The notes under the pieces were generated by a model. The model was not told the origin of the DNA. It searched no databases and was given only the letters and a program-made list of their open reading frames with translations. A stretch of DNA of 64,000 bases. Origin: Rotaria sp. Silwood1 (taxonomy: Eukaryota > Rotifera > Eurotatoria > Philodinida > Philodinidae). Positions 36,900 through 50,519 of this stretch are shown in pieces (the first letter of the stretch is position 1; each line of letters opens with the position of its first letter). The stretch spans positions 62,001 to 126,000 of the forward strand of contig CAJNOP010000108.1 of the NCBI GenBank assembly GCA_905250075.1, written 5' to 3'. The position numbers were made by a program, and so were the translations under genes.

Positions 36900-38759
36900 A
36901 TGAAGCCAAATAGTTCTGTATTTATCTTATTTGTTATTGGAAGTGTCACATTAGATTCAATATCTAATCCTGGTAAGTTTTTAATTTTTTTTTTTAATCA
37001 TAATTATTTAATTTTTTTTCTATTAAGATACATGCTCTGGTCGATGGCAAGTTATTGATAATATAAATATTAAATTTACATTAGATTGGCAAATTCATCC
37101 AGAGACAAATCAAGCAGTCATAGAATTTCGAACAAATCTTGTTGCGCAAGGTTTTTGGTATGCTTTTGGATTTTCAGCTTCTCTAGATGAACCAGTATGT
37201 ATAATAAAATACAAAAAAAAAAAAGATTTGTAGTTTGTTTTTTTTTTTTATAATTGAAAAACATAATCCTATATAGACAGTTGGACTTGTTTATGCTCTT
37301 CGATGGAATGAAAATGATACTGAAGCTTTTTGGGATATCTATAATGTGACAAAATCAAATGTTATTATTGTAAAACAAAATGATACGTCTTTAGTTACAT
37401 TTCAACGTTTATCATCATCGGGTTTATTGACCGTACGATCAACAATTAATTTAACTTCATATCTTATTGAACAACAATGTTTTTATTTTGTTTATATGCG
37501 AGGACGTTTTTCTGGTGATATACCATTAATACCAGATGAAATACTTTTTAATCGATCTTTATGTCTTACATGTCAACGTAAATTAAATTAAAAAAAAAAA
37601 AAATTTAATTTAGATATTTATTTTCTTAATTGTAGAATTTGAATTAACATCAACATATCGTAATCCAACTATCGAAGATACGACAACTGATCTGACAATA
37701 ATTCAAAATTCAACAATTGAGCTTGTTCATGATTCTACAACTAAAAATTTAATATTGTTGAATAAAAATATTTCCACATCGACTTTTTTTCAATCAACAC
37801 TATCATCTAATCGTAGAACAGGTATATTATAAAGAAATGCCATCTTTTGTTATATTAATTATATATGATGATTTATATGGAGTACTTGTTTTAGAATATA
37901 AATTCTTCTGGTTTGGTCGAATACTTGATCGTTCGTGGTCAACTGATTATTTTAATTTTAGTTCTCTTTTAAGTCAAAATTTACGTTTAGATCTACAAAA
38001 TTTGGTAGATGATATTTTATTCCATATGAGTTAAATTATTTTGAATTTTGTCTGTTTTTTCTTTTTTTTCATTTAGTTCTTATTTTTAATTAATCATAAT
38101 TCACCATATTCTTTTCTTTGTAATCAATTTGAATTCTATTCATTACAGTGAGTGACTAGTCTTTTGAAGAAAGAAAAAAAAAAAAAAAAAGTTTACTTTT
38201 TCCTTCACCGTCTCCTTGTAATTTCAGATCTGGTTCCATACTTTTTGCAAGTAACATTACTCTTATCTCAAGTCTATCCGAAAATCATACAATAGATACA
38301 ATTGAAAAACTAATAAAAACTATTAACAATACGAAAAATTTTAATCTTAATTTTGATCGATCAGCACATCATATAAAACGAGCTAATAATATATTAGAAA
38401 TTGATATTTTATTCAAGAGATTTTCTCGATCAATTGATAATGATATTTTAAAACAAGTAGAAGGTATTTATTTCTTCTCATTATTAACCTATAATTCTTT
38501 ACTGTTTATGTTTCATTTAGTTGATTCAGCATTACATTTACTTCTTGGTTGTATTGTTAGTATAAGTTGTTTAATCATAGTAGTAACAACTATTATATGT
38601 CTTTATGGATATTATAAATGTCGACGACGTCAACTTCGTCTTTTTACTGAACGACAGACATTGAAATTCAAACATGATACTAATTCATATACATGGCTGG
38701 GACAACAACCATCAATCAGTTCTTCATCTCCATATTTGATACAGTCGACTTCTATTTGA
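36900..38759 (+). CDS. DOMON-like + SEA-like single-pass membrane protein
   Basis: Predicted type I surface protein. Exons: 36900-36972 (signal peptide, VFILFVIGSVTL), 37028-37194, 37277-37577, 37636-37821, 37895 to about 38029, about 38077-38147, 38228-38463, 38521-38759. The DOMON-like part covers roughly residues 26-180 (WQVIDNINIKFTLDW, then VAQGFWYAFGFSASLDEPTV, then FWDIYNV), the pattern of extracellular haem- or sugar-binding DOMON domains. A Ser/Thr-rich linker follows, then a SEA-like domain (SSLLSQNLRLDLQNLVDDI, QFEFYSLQSGSILFASNITL, then helix-forming TIDTIEKLIKTIN). Next come a transmembrane helix (LLLGCIVSISCLIIVVTTII), a basic stop-transfer (KCRRRQ) and a cytoplasmic tail of about 45 residues. 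The join between 38029 and 38077 does not keep frame with the obvious donor; the donor at 38007 would. Function unknown; possibly cell-surface redox or adhesion. Confidence 0.7.
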
Positions 38760-40489
38760 CTTTCTCTTTTTGTTATTGCCCTTGAACAATACACAAAAAT
38801 AATAGTGAAGGATTTTATTCTAAAAAAAGTAGCTTGTCGTATATTTATATACAAATATACAGTCTGTAATCATTTGAATAGAAGTGATGCTCTAAAATCG
38901 TATATATACATTTTTTTTGAATATGTATATATGTATTAAGTCAATAAGTATTATAGATCGGTATTTTTTTTTTCTTCGTGTGTCGTCCACACTTAATTGT
39001 TGGTTATTTATGATTATTATCATCTTACATACTTTCTTTCTCTATAGTACAAAATATGATTGTATACTTTTTTTGATGATGAAGTATATTCGAATAAGAT
39101 CACATTTCTTTTATCAGTCTAAGTCTGAGAAAAAGAGAGAGAGAGTTTGGTGAGATTAGCTTCTACAATCAACAGAAAATATATCTTCAGTTCGGTTTTT
39201 TTTTGATAACCTTGATTAGTTGTTGTTCATATGTATATGCATATCTATGCTTGCCTTTTTTTTTTTTTGTTTTGTTAGCTTCGTTTTACTATTGAAACTG
39301 AAGCATATATACATATATGTATATATTTATATATATGTATATAATACAGTGATCACTGAAGAATGTGATTATAGAGATTGTACTGTTATTGTTGTTGTTA
39401 TAGTAAAAAAAAACGTAAAGAAAAGAAATGACACAGCATGCCAATACGAACAGAATAGACACACTCGCACATACACAAATACCTTTTTATTATCAACATG
39501 GTTGAAGTGGAATGAGAAGTAATTTGAAACCATGTACATAGATTCTCATTTTTTTTTTAACTATATCTAATTCGATACATTTTTTAGTGTAAATCTTCTC
39601 TGTCTGCAAAAATTTATTCATGGCAATAGTAGGCGATAATGTGACTAAGCTGATTAAAAACCTCTGTAGATAAGCATTGGAGTTTTATACAAGAAGAAGA
39701 ACAATCGAAGGTCATTGGAAAGAAAAACGATTTACATATTTGACATCAATGGGAGTGTGAAGAACTTCACTATCATAAATGTTTGGCTATAAAAAAAAAA
39801 AAAAATATGAACAAACAAAACACTTATGTGTATAAAGAGGACAACGAAGATGTAATAGGAAAAAAGAAAAGAAGAAAAGGAATACTATCTTTAAGATAAT
39901 TATAATTCAACATGCTCATTATTCGAATGATAAGAAGTAAATGCAATATGTAATTGATATATATTCAATCGTTCGTTTAGCTACTTGATCAGTCAGGTCT
40001 AATCCCGTCGGAGAGGAACTGTGTATTAGCAACTTTCTTTCTCTATATATTTGCCTCTGTTTCACTTTTCTCTCTCCCTGCTGTGCAGGCTTGTGTCGTT
40101 TCATTTGAGTTGTAAATACATGCATGTAAGAAAAGATGAAAGAGAAGTATGAGAGAAGAGAGAGAGAGTGACAAAGAAAGCGAGAGAGAGAGAGAGAGAA
40201 GAGAAAGATGAGGGGTTATGTGACAAAATCTCTTGACGAGCTGTGCAAGGCAAACTTAAAAAAATATACTAGCTTCGTTTTGTCATCGTCATGCAGACAA
40301 ATCACTTATCCTCGAAGAAAAAAAAAAGTGCCCGCGCGTGTCTTACCATAAGCATAATATGATTTTCATATACTCTCACATTTAAGTGTGAGTAAAGCAA
40401 CATATAATCATAAATCTATCTTTTACTCATCATTCTTTTACTTATTATATTTATGGTGATAGGTAAAAGCAAGCTATTTTACGAAAGAA
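38760..40489. other. Intergenic with simple repeats
   Basis: No gene recognised. It contains a TA/CA-rich palindromic microsatellite at about 39299-39345 and a GA-rich tract at about 40140-40205 on the + strand. The second lies about 300 bp upstream of the PDZ gene start and could belong to its promoter or 5' untranslated region. Confidence 0.5.
40153..40206. repeat. (GA)n microsatellite
   Basis: Interrupted run of GA dinucleotides (GAGAGAGAGAGTGA, AGCGAGAGAGAGAGAGAGA) upstream of the first PDZ gene. Confidence 0.75.
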
Positions 40490-43400
40490 ATGTCATCCAC
40501 TATATTTGATCAACAAAATTCGTCTCCTGTTGTTGCACGCCGTCCACCAATATCTAATGAAGATATTGGTAATAGTTCACAACGTAGTGTTAATCGACGA
40601 AGTTTAAGTGACAAACTTAGAAATTTATTTCGTAAAGATTCTTCCTCACCTAATCGTTCAGCTAGTAATGATAGACGTGCACCAACAAGTTCGGTACGTC
40701 AAACTTCATCATCACCCGAACCAAATAGATCATCGACTGGAACACCCGGTCTTCGAGCACCTGCTGTCTATTGGCCATTCGGTAAAAAGAAAGCAAAATT
40801 ATCAACAACAGCAAGTACACCTAAAACTAGCAAAAAGAAAACAAAAGATAATCGAAAGACAAAACAATCTACAGTACCACCTATAGAAATATCAAGTCCC
40901 ATCTATGTTCAAGATAATCGAACATCAAGATATAGTCAAAATTTTGATTCTCAAACACCAGAATATGTACATGATAATAATAAAGGATTACAACCATCAA
41001 CAAATTATGATACATTAACAAGACAAGGTTATCGTGATTATATGTTAATTGATGAAACTCGACAATCTCAACAAGTAAGATCATCAGTCTACAGATTGTT
41101 CATTTTGTTTGTTTGTATTTTTTATTCGAAATACTTTCCTCATTGCTTTTTCCTTAAATTTTTGAGCCATTGGCATTACTATTAGAATAACAATAACAAT
41201 AATAACAACAATCAGCATCAATCGTTTGTCTACCTAATCTTTCAATATTGATTGCTATCGAATGCCGAATGTGTATGTGTGTGTCTTATTTGCACTTTAT
41301 TTGTCGTTGTCTTTTGAATCTTTTGTATTGGCATTTCAACATGACATTTGTTCGAACAAGCGTCTGATGAAAGAAAAGAAACGAATGAAATTGCTTATAT
41401 GTTAAAAAACACTTGATAACTATAAATATGGTTGCAATGAAAAAGCTGTTTATTTAGTGCAGATCTCAAAAAGGTGTATAAGAATTGAAGAAGAGTTATA
41501 AATGAAATAGCTTTCGTTTTTTTTCTTCTTCTTCTTCTTATCATCTGTCTATTCCATTTTCTTGACAGAAAAGAAAGATAGAAAGGGAAAAGGAATCAAA
41601 AAAAAAAAAAAAAAGAAATACTTAATCACGATTATATTTGACTTATTTTTATTATTTTTCTTTTTTGCGATAGACAATTGTACCTGACGTCGATGTTTTT
41701 ATACATCCAACATATACAAATAATCGAAGTCCTTCACCATCTATGAATCGTCAACGTTTACCAAACATAAATATTGAATATCGTTATCAAAATGATAATT
41801 CAATGCCAGCAGTTACAATTCCATATGCAGATGTTGAAGTTATTTCAACACCTCAACGTAAGCGTAAAGTAGGTGATGCTCCATCATTAAATACTACACA
41901 AATGGTAGTTGATAAACCTCCTATATTTCCTCAAACATCATCTCGTCCTCCATCAAATACAAATACAAATCCTGTACAATGGAGAAATACATCATCATCA
42001 TCATCTACATTAAATACTAGTGAAACACGTGCAGCATCAGCATCATCTAGAGATCGTGATGTTCCAAAATTAAATGCTCCTTTAATAAATTTTGGTGGTA
42101 CATCAAATAAGAAAAAACCTAAACGTACAAAATCACAATCACGTGCTGATAGAACGAGTGATTCATCATCAACTATTGCTAATTTGGTAAAACTAAATCC
42201 AGTACAACCATATCGACCATGGTCAAGTACATATGGATCATTACCAGATGCTGAAATTATTTCTGATGATAATTATACATCATACAGACCATCTAAAACT
42301 AGTAGTAAGTTATATTAATTTTTACGATATCAAAAATTCTTCATAATTTATTTTTTCTCTTTCTAGTAAGTACATATCCAGGGTTAAGTGCTATTGTTCG
42401 ATATCATATACATCCTACACCTGTTTATCGTTTTGATGAACATCCACCAACGACTACAACAACACCACAAAGACCACGACGTTTTGATACATCAACTACA
42501 ACATTAAATGACTATGAAGAAAATGAACCATGGTCACGTTCTCCAGCAAAAGATACATCAACATCAACTTGTAATATTCAACGTCATGATGGTTATATTC
42601 GACCAATGACTCCACAAAACCCATCTGTTTCATTAGATATTGATATTACTCATAGAGATCATGAAGATTTACGTGATGCATCATTATCACCAATTCAACG
42701 AGCACCTTGTGATTCTCCTGAACCTCCAGCAACTTATCGTAGTTCAACAACTGTCTATACTCGTGGTAGAACACCTTGTTTTTGTCCAGGTGAAATTCGA
42801 ACATGGAGTTCACAAGAAAACGGTATGAATAATAACTATAATGATTCATATCAGAAACCATTTACATTTGTTCAAGTTGAGCGTACAAATGAACAAAAAA
42901 AAGATTGTTATGATCATCAAACTGTACCACTAGAACAAAAAGATACTTATGAAGAACATCGATATAGTCCACGATATGTTGAACAAGATCTTTATGAAAA
43001 ACAACATCATATAATTGATGATAATGATCAAGATATGCATGAAGAACAATATGAAGTATCATATGTATATGAAAATCAACATCCACAATATACATATGAA
43101 ATACAACCGACTGATCAATATTCAAGTAAGAATAAGAAGACAAAACAAAATAGAACATATTTTTCTATTTATTTATTTATTTATTTTTTTCATAGGTGAT
43201 AATTTTGGTATTAACAATATGATTTCGTCAATTCCTACATTTAACATGCAATCATCAATGATAACCGAACGAGACAATACTTATGATCAATCGTCTCGTT
43301 CATATATAGATAGTGAATATATACAGGGTAATATATTAAATAATTCTTTTTTTGTTTCAATATTTGAATATGTTTTAAATTTTGTTTATATACTATATAT

Positions 43401-43780
43401 GTATGTAAGACAATAATATATCAATTCTTGTTTTTTTTTTTTTTTTTTTTGTATTTTTAGAGCCTTTCTTAACAAGGGCTCCTGTTGATGACTTTGAACG
43501 AAATCTGCATAGTTGTACATTAAAACGTACAGATTCTTATGATGGTCTTGGAATATTAATTTCTACTGATATTCAAACACGTACACATCATTATATTCGT
43601 GAAGTTGAACCAACATCACCTGGTCATAAAGCTGGTTTACGTAAAAATGACCGTATAATTAGTATTAATGGTATTAATGTCGAGAATATGGATTTTACTG
43701 ATGTTCTCGGTCTTATTAAACAAGGTTTAAATAACGATAATCTTCAGTTATCTGTTATTCACGAACCAGAACATATTTGA
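40490..43780 (+). CDS. Disordered protein with C-terminal PDZ domain (copy 1)
   Basis: Cytoplasmic scaffold-type protein; partner unknown. Five exons join in frame: 40490-41074, 41674-42304, 42368 (or 42367)-43125, 43196-43327, 43461-43780, giving about 808 aa with intron phases 0-1-1-1. The first 700 residues are low complexity, rich in Ser, Thr, Pro, Arg, Gln and Asn, with basic clusters (FGKKKAK, SKKKTKDNRK) and a Gln/Tyr/His/Glu-rich stretch (EEQYEVSYVYENQHPQYTYE). The last 90 residues are a PDZ domain: SYDGLGILIS is the carboxylate-binding loop (GLGI for GLGF), followed by VEPTSPGHKAGLRKNDRIIS, INGINVENM and VLGLIKQG, all at the usual spacing. It is followed at once by a paralogue with the same structure. 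No named orthologue is recognised; the domain could serve epithelial or ciliary scaffolds. Confidence 0.82.
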
Positions 43781-44368
43781 ACAAAGAAAAAAAGAATCCG
43801 TTTTTTTTTTTAATCTAAACATTTATTTCTTAATGATCTAAGAGTTTATATCTTGTTCTATTCTTTTTTAATCAATGTAAAAATTCAAACAGAAAAAAAT
43901 CATTTTTTTTTTCTTGATAAAATTAGATAATATATTATTCTTTTGGATTAGCAATAGTATGAAAAAAAAAATCAATTATACATGTTTATTTGATATTTTA
44001 TTATATTCTATTTGCACGTTATCCGACATCAATAACACATACATGCATCTATTCGAACATTTTGTTCTTGTTCGAAAATATGTAAATATCTAAATGGCGA
44101 TATAGATTCTTTTTTTTTTTTTTTTACATATCTCTCATACATATAGATCATTTTGAAGGTAGAAGGAAAACGAAAGAAAGAAGATCCAAAGAACAAGAAG
44201 GTAGCAGATGCCAATGATTGATAACGAGTAAAAAAGAAAAACTAATTGTCATCGTTTACCATCGAGAGAAACAATCATTTTGTGTGTGTATTGTGGTAGA
44301 CAGTAGCTTTTGTTGTTGTTCCTTCTGTCGATTTTTTTTTCAATCGATAGCTACAGTGAACAGTAAGA
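43781..44368. other. Spacer between the two PDZ genes
   Basis: 588 bp holding the 3' end of copy 1 and the promoter and 5' untranslated region of copy 2. It is T-rich with several A and T runs. No further gene seen. Confidence 0.5.
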
Positions 44369-46789
44369 ATGGCTGTTGTCCTTCAAAATCGTACTGTATC
44401 GATGATTGTAAGTTATATCTTCATATTTTTATTATAAAAGTGATTGATTTAAAAATTTCTTTTTAATATAGCTTATGGTCCCTGAAATTACAGTGTTAGC
44501 TCCATCATCATTATCATCCTCATCTATCACTGAAAAACTCGATCAGACAAATACTGATCAATCATTTTCAATATTGAAACATGATCCATCATCAAACATG
44601 AATATTACTTCTTCAATACCTGTTTATCATGGATCAATTGTTCGTATTGAACAACATAATAATGATCAAAATACATCTGATTTAATTGTTCGTGTACCAA
44701 ATTTTCAATGCTTCTCACTTCCATTAGATAATATTGATAATAAACAACAAACCAAAATTAAACGACGTGCTCCTATATGTTCTATTCTTGGTAGTTCAAA
44801 TCGACAAAATAATCTTAATTCATCCAATACAAATACTAGAAATAATTTGAATAAACTAAATCTAAATCAATCACGAGTAGCAAGTATCAATCGTTTAACT
44901 ACTGGTTTACGTAGTATAAGTCGAGCATTTACTCAGAGTTGTAAATCAAAACGATCATCTAGTATGAATGAAATAAATTTTCTTCCAGCTCTTCCTGATG
45001 TTGAACTAATGACAAACAAAGTTGAAATACCAATAATATCAAAAGAAACTATAGAACATGAAAATTTAACATCAACTATACCAAAATTAATTACACCAAA
45101 AATTTTATTTATTAAACAAAAACATTTTAAAATAAAAAATAAACAACCATCAACAAATATTCCAATTGATACCAAAACTAATCTTGAAAATAATCAAATT
45201 AGTCTAACACCAACATCAACAATAATAACAACACAATATGTTGATGTTGAAAAAACTCAGTCAAGAAAAATAACATCATTTTGTCAACCATTTATCGAAA
45301 AAACTGATGTAAATCAACAAACAAATATCATAGAAAAAGATAATGGTAAAGAACAACAAAATAAATCAATCAAATTTGACTATGAAGGTATATAATTTAA
45401 CTAATCAGAACTTTGAAAGAAAAATAAAAACACTTTAAAACTTCATTCTAATTATAGATGAACCATTGACAACAATTTATCAATTCATTTCTGATATTCC
45501 GTTATCATCTATCGATGCCAATTCATTATCAACTCATCGTTATAGTACTATTTCTACCGTTGTATCTGATAATCGAAATTCTATCATAGATAATAACGGG
45601 AAAGATGTATTATTATCTGAACAACCATTAACAATTATTTCTCCAACATCACCTGGAATTTCATATAATATTAATCATAAAACAACAGCATCAATTAGTC
45701 ATAACATGTCACCAAAAACTCAACGACCATTTCGTATTCAAACAAGTATTCTTCAACCTGATATAAGTGTTATTCGTATAGGTACAACTGATTTAACAAC
45801 TGAAATAGATCGTCTTTTACCTGGAGAAAAACTTTCGAATGAACGAATTGATTCAATAACAAAAAATCAATTAGATATTGAACAAAAACAAATTGATGAT
45901 AATCAAATAAAACAAAATCAATACAATGTTATTCAAGCAAATGAAGAAACATTTGCTGAATGTTATGAAGTTACATATCAAATCGATCCACAATATAAAA
46001 ATGAAAAAGAACAAATCACAAGTAGAAATTATGAAAAAACTATTTTTATTTAATTATATATTTTTCTCTATTAGATCAATCATTTATTCCAATTCAAATT
46101 AATCTTGATCCATTTGAATATCAAAATTTAACATCAACATTAACAACATGGTTACCAGTTATAAGTCAAAATGAATATGAACAAATTGTACATGATAATA
46201 ATGCTCATCAAAATAATCGAAAATGTCAAAAAATTAAAAACGAAAATCATAGCCTTGAACATTTAGACATAATTCCAAAACAACGAGAAATATTAATCAA
46301 TAATATTCGACGAATAAAATCTCGTTCTGTTGATGATCTATCACGAACAAGTAATGATCAAACATCGAGTATGAAATATAATATCATTAATTTTTTTTTT
46401 TCTTTTTTTTGTTATCTTAATCTATCATTTCAGCATATCAATGTGAATCGATTTCGTCTTCATCATCTTCAGACATTTCTTTTCGACATTGTACTTTTCA
46501 ACGATCAATTTCTTATAATGATCGTGATATTTATATTAGTACAGATAGAGAAACACGTCGTGAACATTTTATTTGTCAAGTTGAGCAATTATCTTCAGGT
46601 GAACATGCTGAATTAAAAGAAAATGATCAAATTTTGTGCATTAATAGTACACCAGTTATTGATGAAGAATATACTGTTGTTTTACAAGTTATAAATCATG
46701 GTTTACAAACAGATACATTAAATTTTGATATTATTACAAATAGTGTTTACGAAGAATTTAAATCACAAATTGATCAAGTTTATCAATGA
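44369..46789 (+). CDS. Disordered protein with degenerate C-terminal PDZ (copy 2)
   Basis: Tandem paralogue of the preceding gene. Five exons join in frame: 44369-44407, 44472-45387, 45458-46021, 46075-46368, 46434-46789, about 722 aa, with intron phases 0-1-1-1, the same series as copy 1. The start was chosen because the 13-codon first exon (MAVVLQNRTVSMI) splices in frame; the ATG at 44475 is the alternative. The N-terminal 590 residues are low complexity (Asn, Gln, Thr, Ile, Ser) with a basic patch (TKIKRRAPICSILGSS). The C-terminal domain matches the copy 1 PDZ (ISTDRETRREHFICQVEQLS, then LKENDQILCIN), but its ligand loop reads YNDRDIYIS: the GLG of copy 1 is gone. It may bind a different ligand or serve only as a structural fold. 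Confidence 0.78.
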
Positions 46790-49538
46790 ATACAAAATTT
46801 CTAAAAAAAAGATCAATGAGTTCGAACAAACTATTGACATGCACATGTTATTTGCATACGCTTAAAACATAATTTAGGCTTTCTCTTTTTCTATACATAT
46901 ATTTACAATTGAAAATGAATATATATATATATATATATAATTAAAATTTGAGTTTCTTCTATTTATTCTTGATATAAAATCAACAAATGGCAAAAGTAAA
47001 AAAGAACTACAAGGAAAGTGTTATCTAATTTCTATTGAAATTTGACTAGACCTGATCAATTCTTTTTTCTCTTTCAAATATTAATGATTACTCGTCGAAC
47101 ATTGAGTAAAAGAGAAAAAGAACGGGTACATCCAAATTTCGGACACTTTTTGTTTTTGACCAATTAAGAAAAAATGTCTGCAAAGTAGAATCAATTAAGA
47201 GAGAGACAAAAAAATGATCGTATTGTGTGGAAAAATACAATCATAATCTAAATATAATCGAATATTTAATTTTGTATTAGGTTTATCGTCAAGATCATCT
47301 GAAAATTCTTACTTCATTTGAATCAAAATTTTTTCATTTACCACTGATGTAGCTCTTCATGAGCGTGTCGAATGTTGTTGATATTTCTCTTGCTCAACCG
47401 AAACCATTTTTGATTGTTCAAACTCCTAGATATATCTTTTCTACAATGAGAGAGCAATGCGTAACGGATGTGTGGATATGAATGAGTATCTTTCTATGTA
47501 GCCTCACCCAAATTCACATGCACTTTTGATGCTCTTCTAAGATACATTAAGTCCCGTGCCATCGAAAATCAGTCTTGACCCAAGTACACTCATATCGTGT
47601 GAAATTTTCAGGATATGTGAGGACTATAGTGAAAACGCTATAATAAAATTCTCAAAAAATGAATGCTCTAATTATAAAAGTACTATTTTATATAACAGTA
47701 ACAAAGTTTAAAGACAGAAATTTTTGAAAACAAAATCAAGTTCTAAATAAAAAGAACACTTCATTTATCTCAAGGTTCGTGTTTTCTATGGAAATTGATT
47801 TTATTGAGGAGATCGTTTAAAAATAATATGTCATACAACCAATTGATCACGAAACATTTTCCTACCATCTTTATTCAGATTCAAATATTTCGATGTATTT
47901 GATAATAAGAATCGAATTGATCATGATATCTGTCTATGTTGCTATTAGTTTTTGATTGAATTTCAATGAGATCATATAAAGTTCAACATGAGGAAGAAAA
48001 TAAGGCATGCTCAACATATGTATAAAAAAATGTAACCTATTAATTGAAAAGAATATTCGTTTACATTAGTAATTTTTTTAATAATATTTAATAAAATGCT
48101 AGATTAATTTCTCTTAAATCGAGTTAGCTAGATTGATCGTGATACTACTATATCCTATATTCAATTGGTTCTGTATGTTCGCAATCAAGAAGACGTGAAA
48201 AAGTAATAGTAGAATCGAATTCTATAAAAAAAAAAAAACGCGATTCATAAGCCATTCGGATTAATTGATTTATTTATTTGAAAATGCATGGATGTACATT
48301 GATCGCAATAAGGTGCGAAAAAAAAATTAAGAGAAAAACTTTGGAATAGTAACTATAATGGTCTGTAAAGAATTCATGAATAACTATATTCAACATTTCT
48401 GATCTAGGTAGGTTATCGATTAGGTAGAAAATGGGCGAAGCTGTTCTTTTCTAAGAATATCGAACTTTTTTGCAAAAGGCTTTTAAAGTCTTGTAGAAAA
48501 CCGTGACAGAAAATGGATTTCTGTGGTTTTTGCTCTATTTTTGATATGTGTTCTTATGAAGATGCTTTCTCTCGAAGAAAATATCATGTAAAGTCGATGC
48601 CTTCAGTCAGAAAGACGAACCATGACATTTTCTATCGAATTGTCAACCGTTTCTACTCTCAAAAACAATCAAAAACTCTGTTCCACATTATCAAAGTAGT
48701 ACACGTTTATATGTTATTTCTCACACTCTTGTATTCACCTATCTTCAGCATTTCATTGATAAAAGTATGAGTGCAAAAACCATCAATAATCGCTTGCTTT
48801 GATATTCAAATTAAAATTACATAAGAAAAGTGTAAAACACCTTCCTCAGTTTCCCGAAGAGCAAGAAATATTTTTTAGTAACGGAGGAGAGAAAGAGGGT
48901 ACACTCGAACCCTGCGAGTTAAATTTTTTGACTTCGAAACCTAGATCCGACTGCAAGACGTCTCGAGAATTTTCTTTGACTAGCATATGTACTTCTTTTA
49001 GCGCTACTTGTTAACGAAAATTCTTTTTAGTGTTTTTTTTTTGTCTTGACACTTATTTATGAATCTATACATTAGTGTATTTTTGTTTTGTACTTAGCAA
49101 ATGAAGAATAACATTGTTACTATGCGAGAGTAAAAATAATTAAATGTTTCAATGATGTAACTCCGACATTTCCTTCTACTCAGAACTCTAGTACATACCT
49201 CCGTTTTCGCGGCTCCTGATGATATGTATTTAAAAACATACTAATTTGAATTATCTAATCATTCACATTTTTTATTAAGATTCTTTCGAAGATGCCTAAA
49301 AATGATAATGAAAATCTCTACATAAATTCACGTCATATTATCAAAAGATGTCGTTATTAATATACCACCATGCGATAAAAAAAGAACGTTCTATTGAAAC
49401 CAATCATAATGCTTGTCTCAATTTCCTCCATTTTCCATGTTTTCTTTTCTGATCCATTCTTTCAAAAAAGAAAACAATCGTAAACATCCACAACATAGCA
49501 ATACTATTTAAAGCTATTCTTTCTACTAACTATTGATC
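46790..49538. other. Intergenic, no gene recognised
   Basis: AT-rich sequence with a (TA)n run at 46919-46940. The frames at 48513-48770 and 48799-49014 lie in a patch of slightly higher GC but show no known motif, no splice partners and no codon bias, and I do not call them genes. Near 48910-48925 on the minus strand a GGTTCGAGT motif resembles a tRNA B box, but no tRNA fold can be drawn around it. Confidence 0.45.
46919..46940. repeat. (TA)n microsatellite
   Basis: About eleven uninterrupted AT dinucleotides about 130 bp downstream of the second PDZ gene. Confidence 0.8.
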
Positions 49539-50357
49539 ATGGCTGAAGCTCTTAGTGATGATCTCGAACTTAATACCAATGCTTCAGTAGCTGTTCAAGT
49601 CAACTATCCAGGACCAAAATCTGATATTCAATATCCATTAAATGTACAATATTGTGGCGGTCAGTTTCTTCTTCTTTCGATTCTAATGAATTAATACTCG
49701 TTCAATATATATCCTACAGAATGTTCTCTGCCACTTGAATACTGCGAATATGGTCCAGGTAATAAATATCAAAATCTGAAATTATTTTTCGACTTGATTT
49801 TTTCTTTAAAGATCCTGAACGATGTCGTGAATGGCTTGAACGAACATTACCTGATTTATTAAATCAAATGCAAGCGACCGGTTCTGGTGATGATAAAAGT
49901 GGTGAAAAAAAAAGACAAACTCGAGGTGGTAAAGGTATGCCAAAAGGAAAGAAAAAAAGTGAAGCTCAAAAAATTATACTTAATAAACAACAAAGAAAAG
50001 GAAATAAATATGTTACTATTGTTCAAGGTCTTGCATCAAATGGTATGAAAAGAAAAATAAACAGAAATTTATCCGTTACATTTTTTAATGATTATTTATA
50101 TCTATTCTAGAAGTTGATATGGAATTAGCACGAAAATTTTTTGCTCAAAAATTTTCATGTGGTTGTTCAAAATCAGGTGATGATGAATTAACTATACAAG
50201 GTGATGTTGTCAGTGAACTTATCGATTTATTACCTGAAAAATGGAATCAGGTATTCACTTTCTTTTTGTTTAGTTTATTTGATTTATTAAAGATTTTTCT
50301 TTATTTTATTTTTGTTTTATTTAGATTAATCCTGAACTAATTGAAGATAAATCTTGA
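49539..50357 (+). CDS. DENR: Density-regulated protein (translation re-initiation factor)
   Basis: DENR pairs with MCTS1 on the 40S ribosomal subunit to recycle deacylated tRNA and permit re-initiation after upstream open frames. Five exons join exactly: 49539-49659, 49720-49758, 49812-50042, 50111-50250, 50325-50357, giving 187 aa (human 198). The N-terminus has the Cys-rich MCTS1-contact region (QYCGECSLPLEYCEY, then DPERCREWLE). A basic lysine-rich centre follows (RGGKGMPKGKKKSEAQKI), then the SUI1/eIF1-like domain (VTIVQGLASNEVDMELARKF, GCSKSGDDELTIQGDV, and LIDLLPEKW). All key blocks are present. The next gene, RPL29, begins only 162 bp downstream on the same strand and no AATAAA lies in the gap, which suggests linked transcription. 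Confidence 0.95.
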
Positions 50358-50519
50358 ATATAAATTTATGTGTTTTTGTTGTACGATGAGAAAAATTTTT
50401 TTGTTATTATTTATTTTATTTTACTTTTCGTGCAACATTGTACACATCTTTATCATTTAATTTTAGATTTCTCTTATATCCATCGCCTCTTTTTTTTTAA
50501 CTATTAGAAAAAAAAACCA

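Noticed and set aside
40153-40206. GA tract considered as a CRISPR-like or regulatory array
   Set aside because: It is a simple dinucleotide microsatellite with no spacer structure.
48513-49014. Two adjacent short frames at 48513-48770 and 48799-49014
   Set aside because: No recognisable motif, no splice partners, ordinary length for chance frames; kept only as a note in the intergenic entry.
48905-49015. GGTTCGAGT motif on the minus strand resembling a tRNA B box
   Set aside because: No A box at the right distance and no cloverleaf pairing could be drawn; a search with a covariance model would decide.
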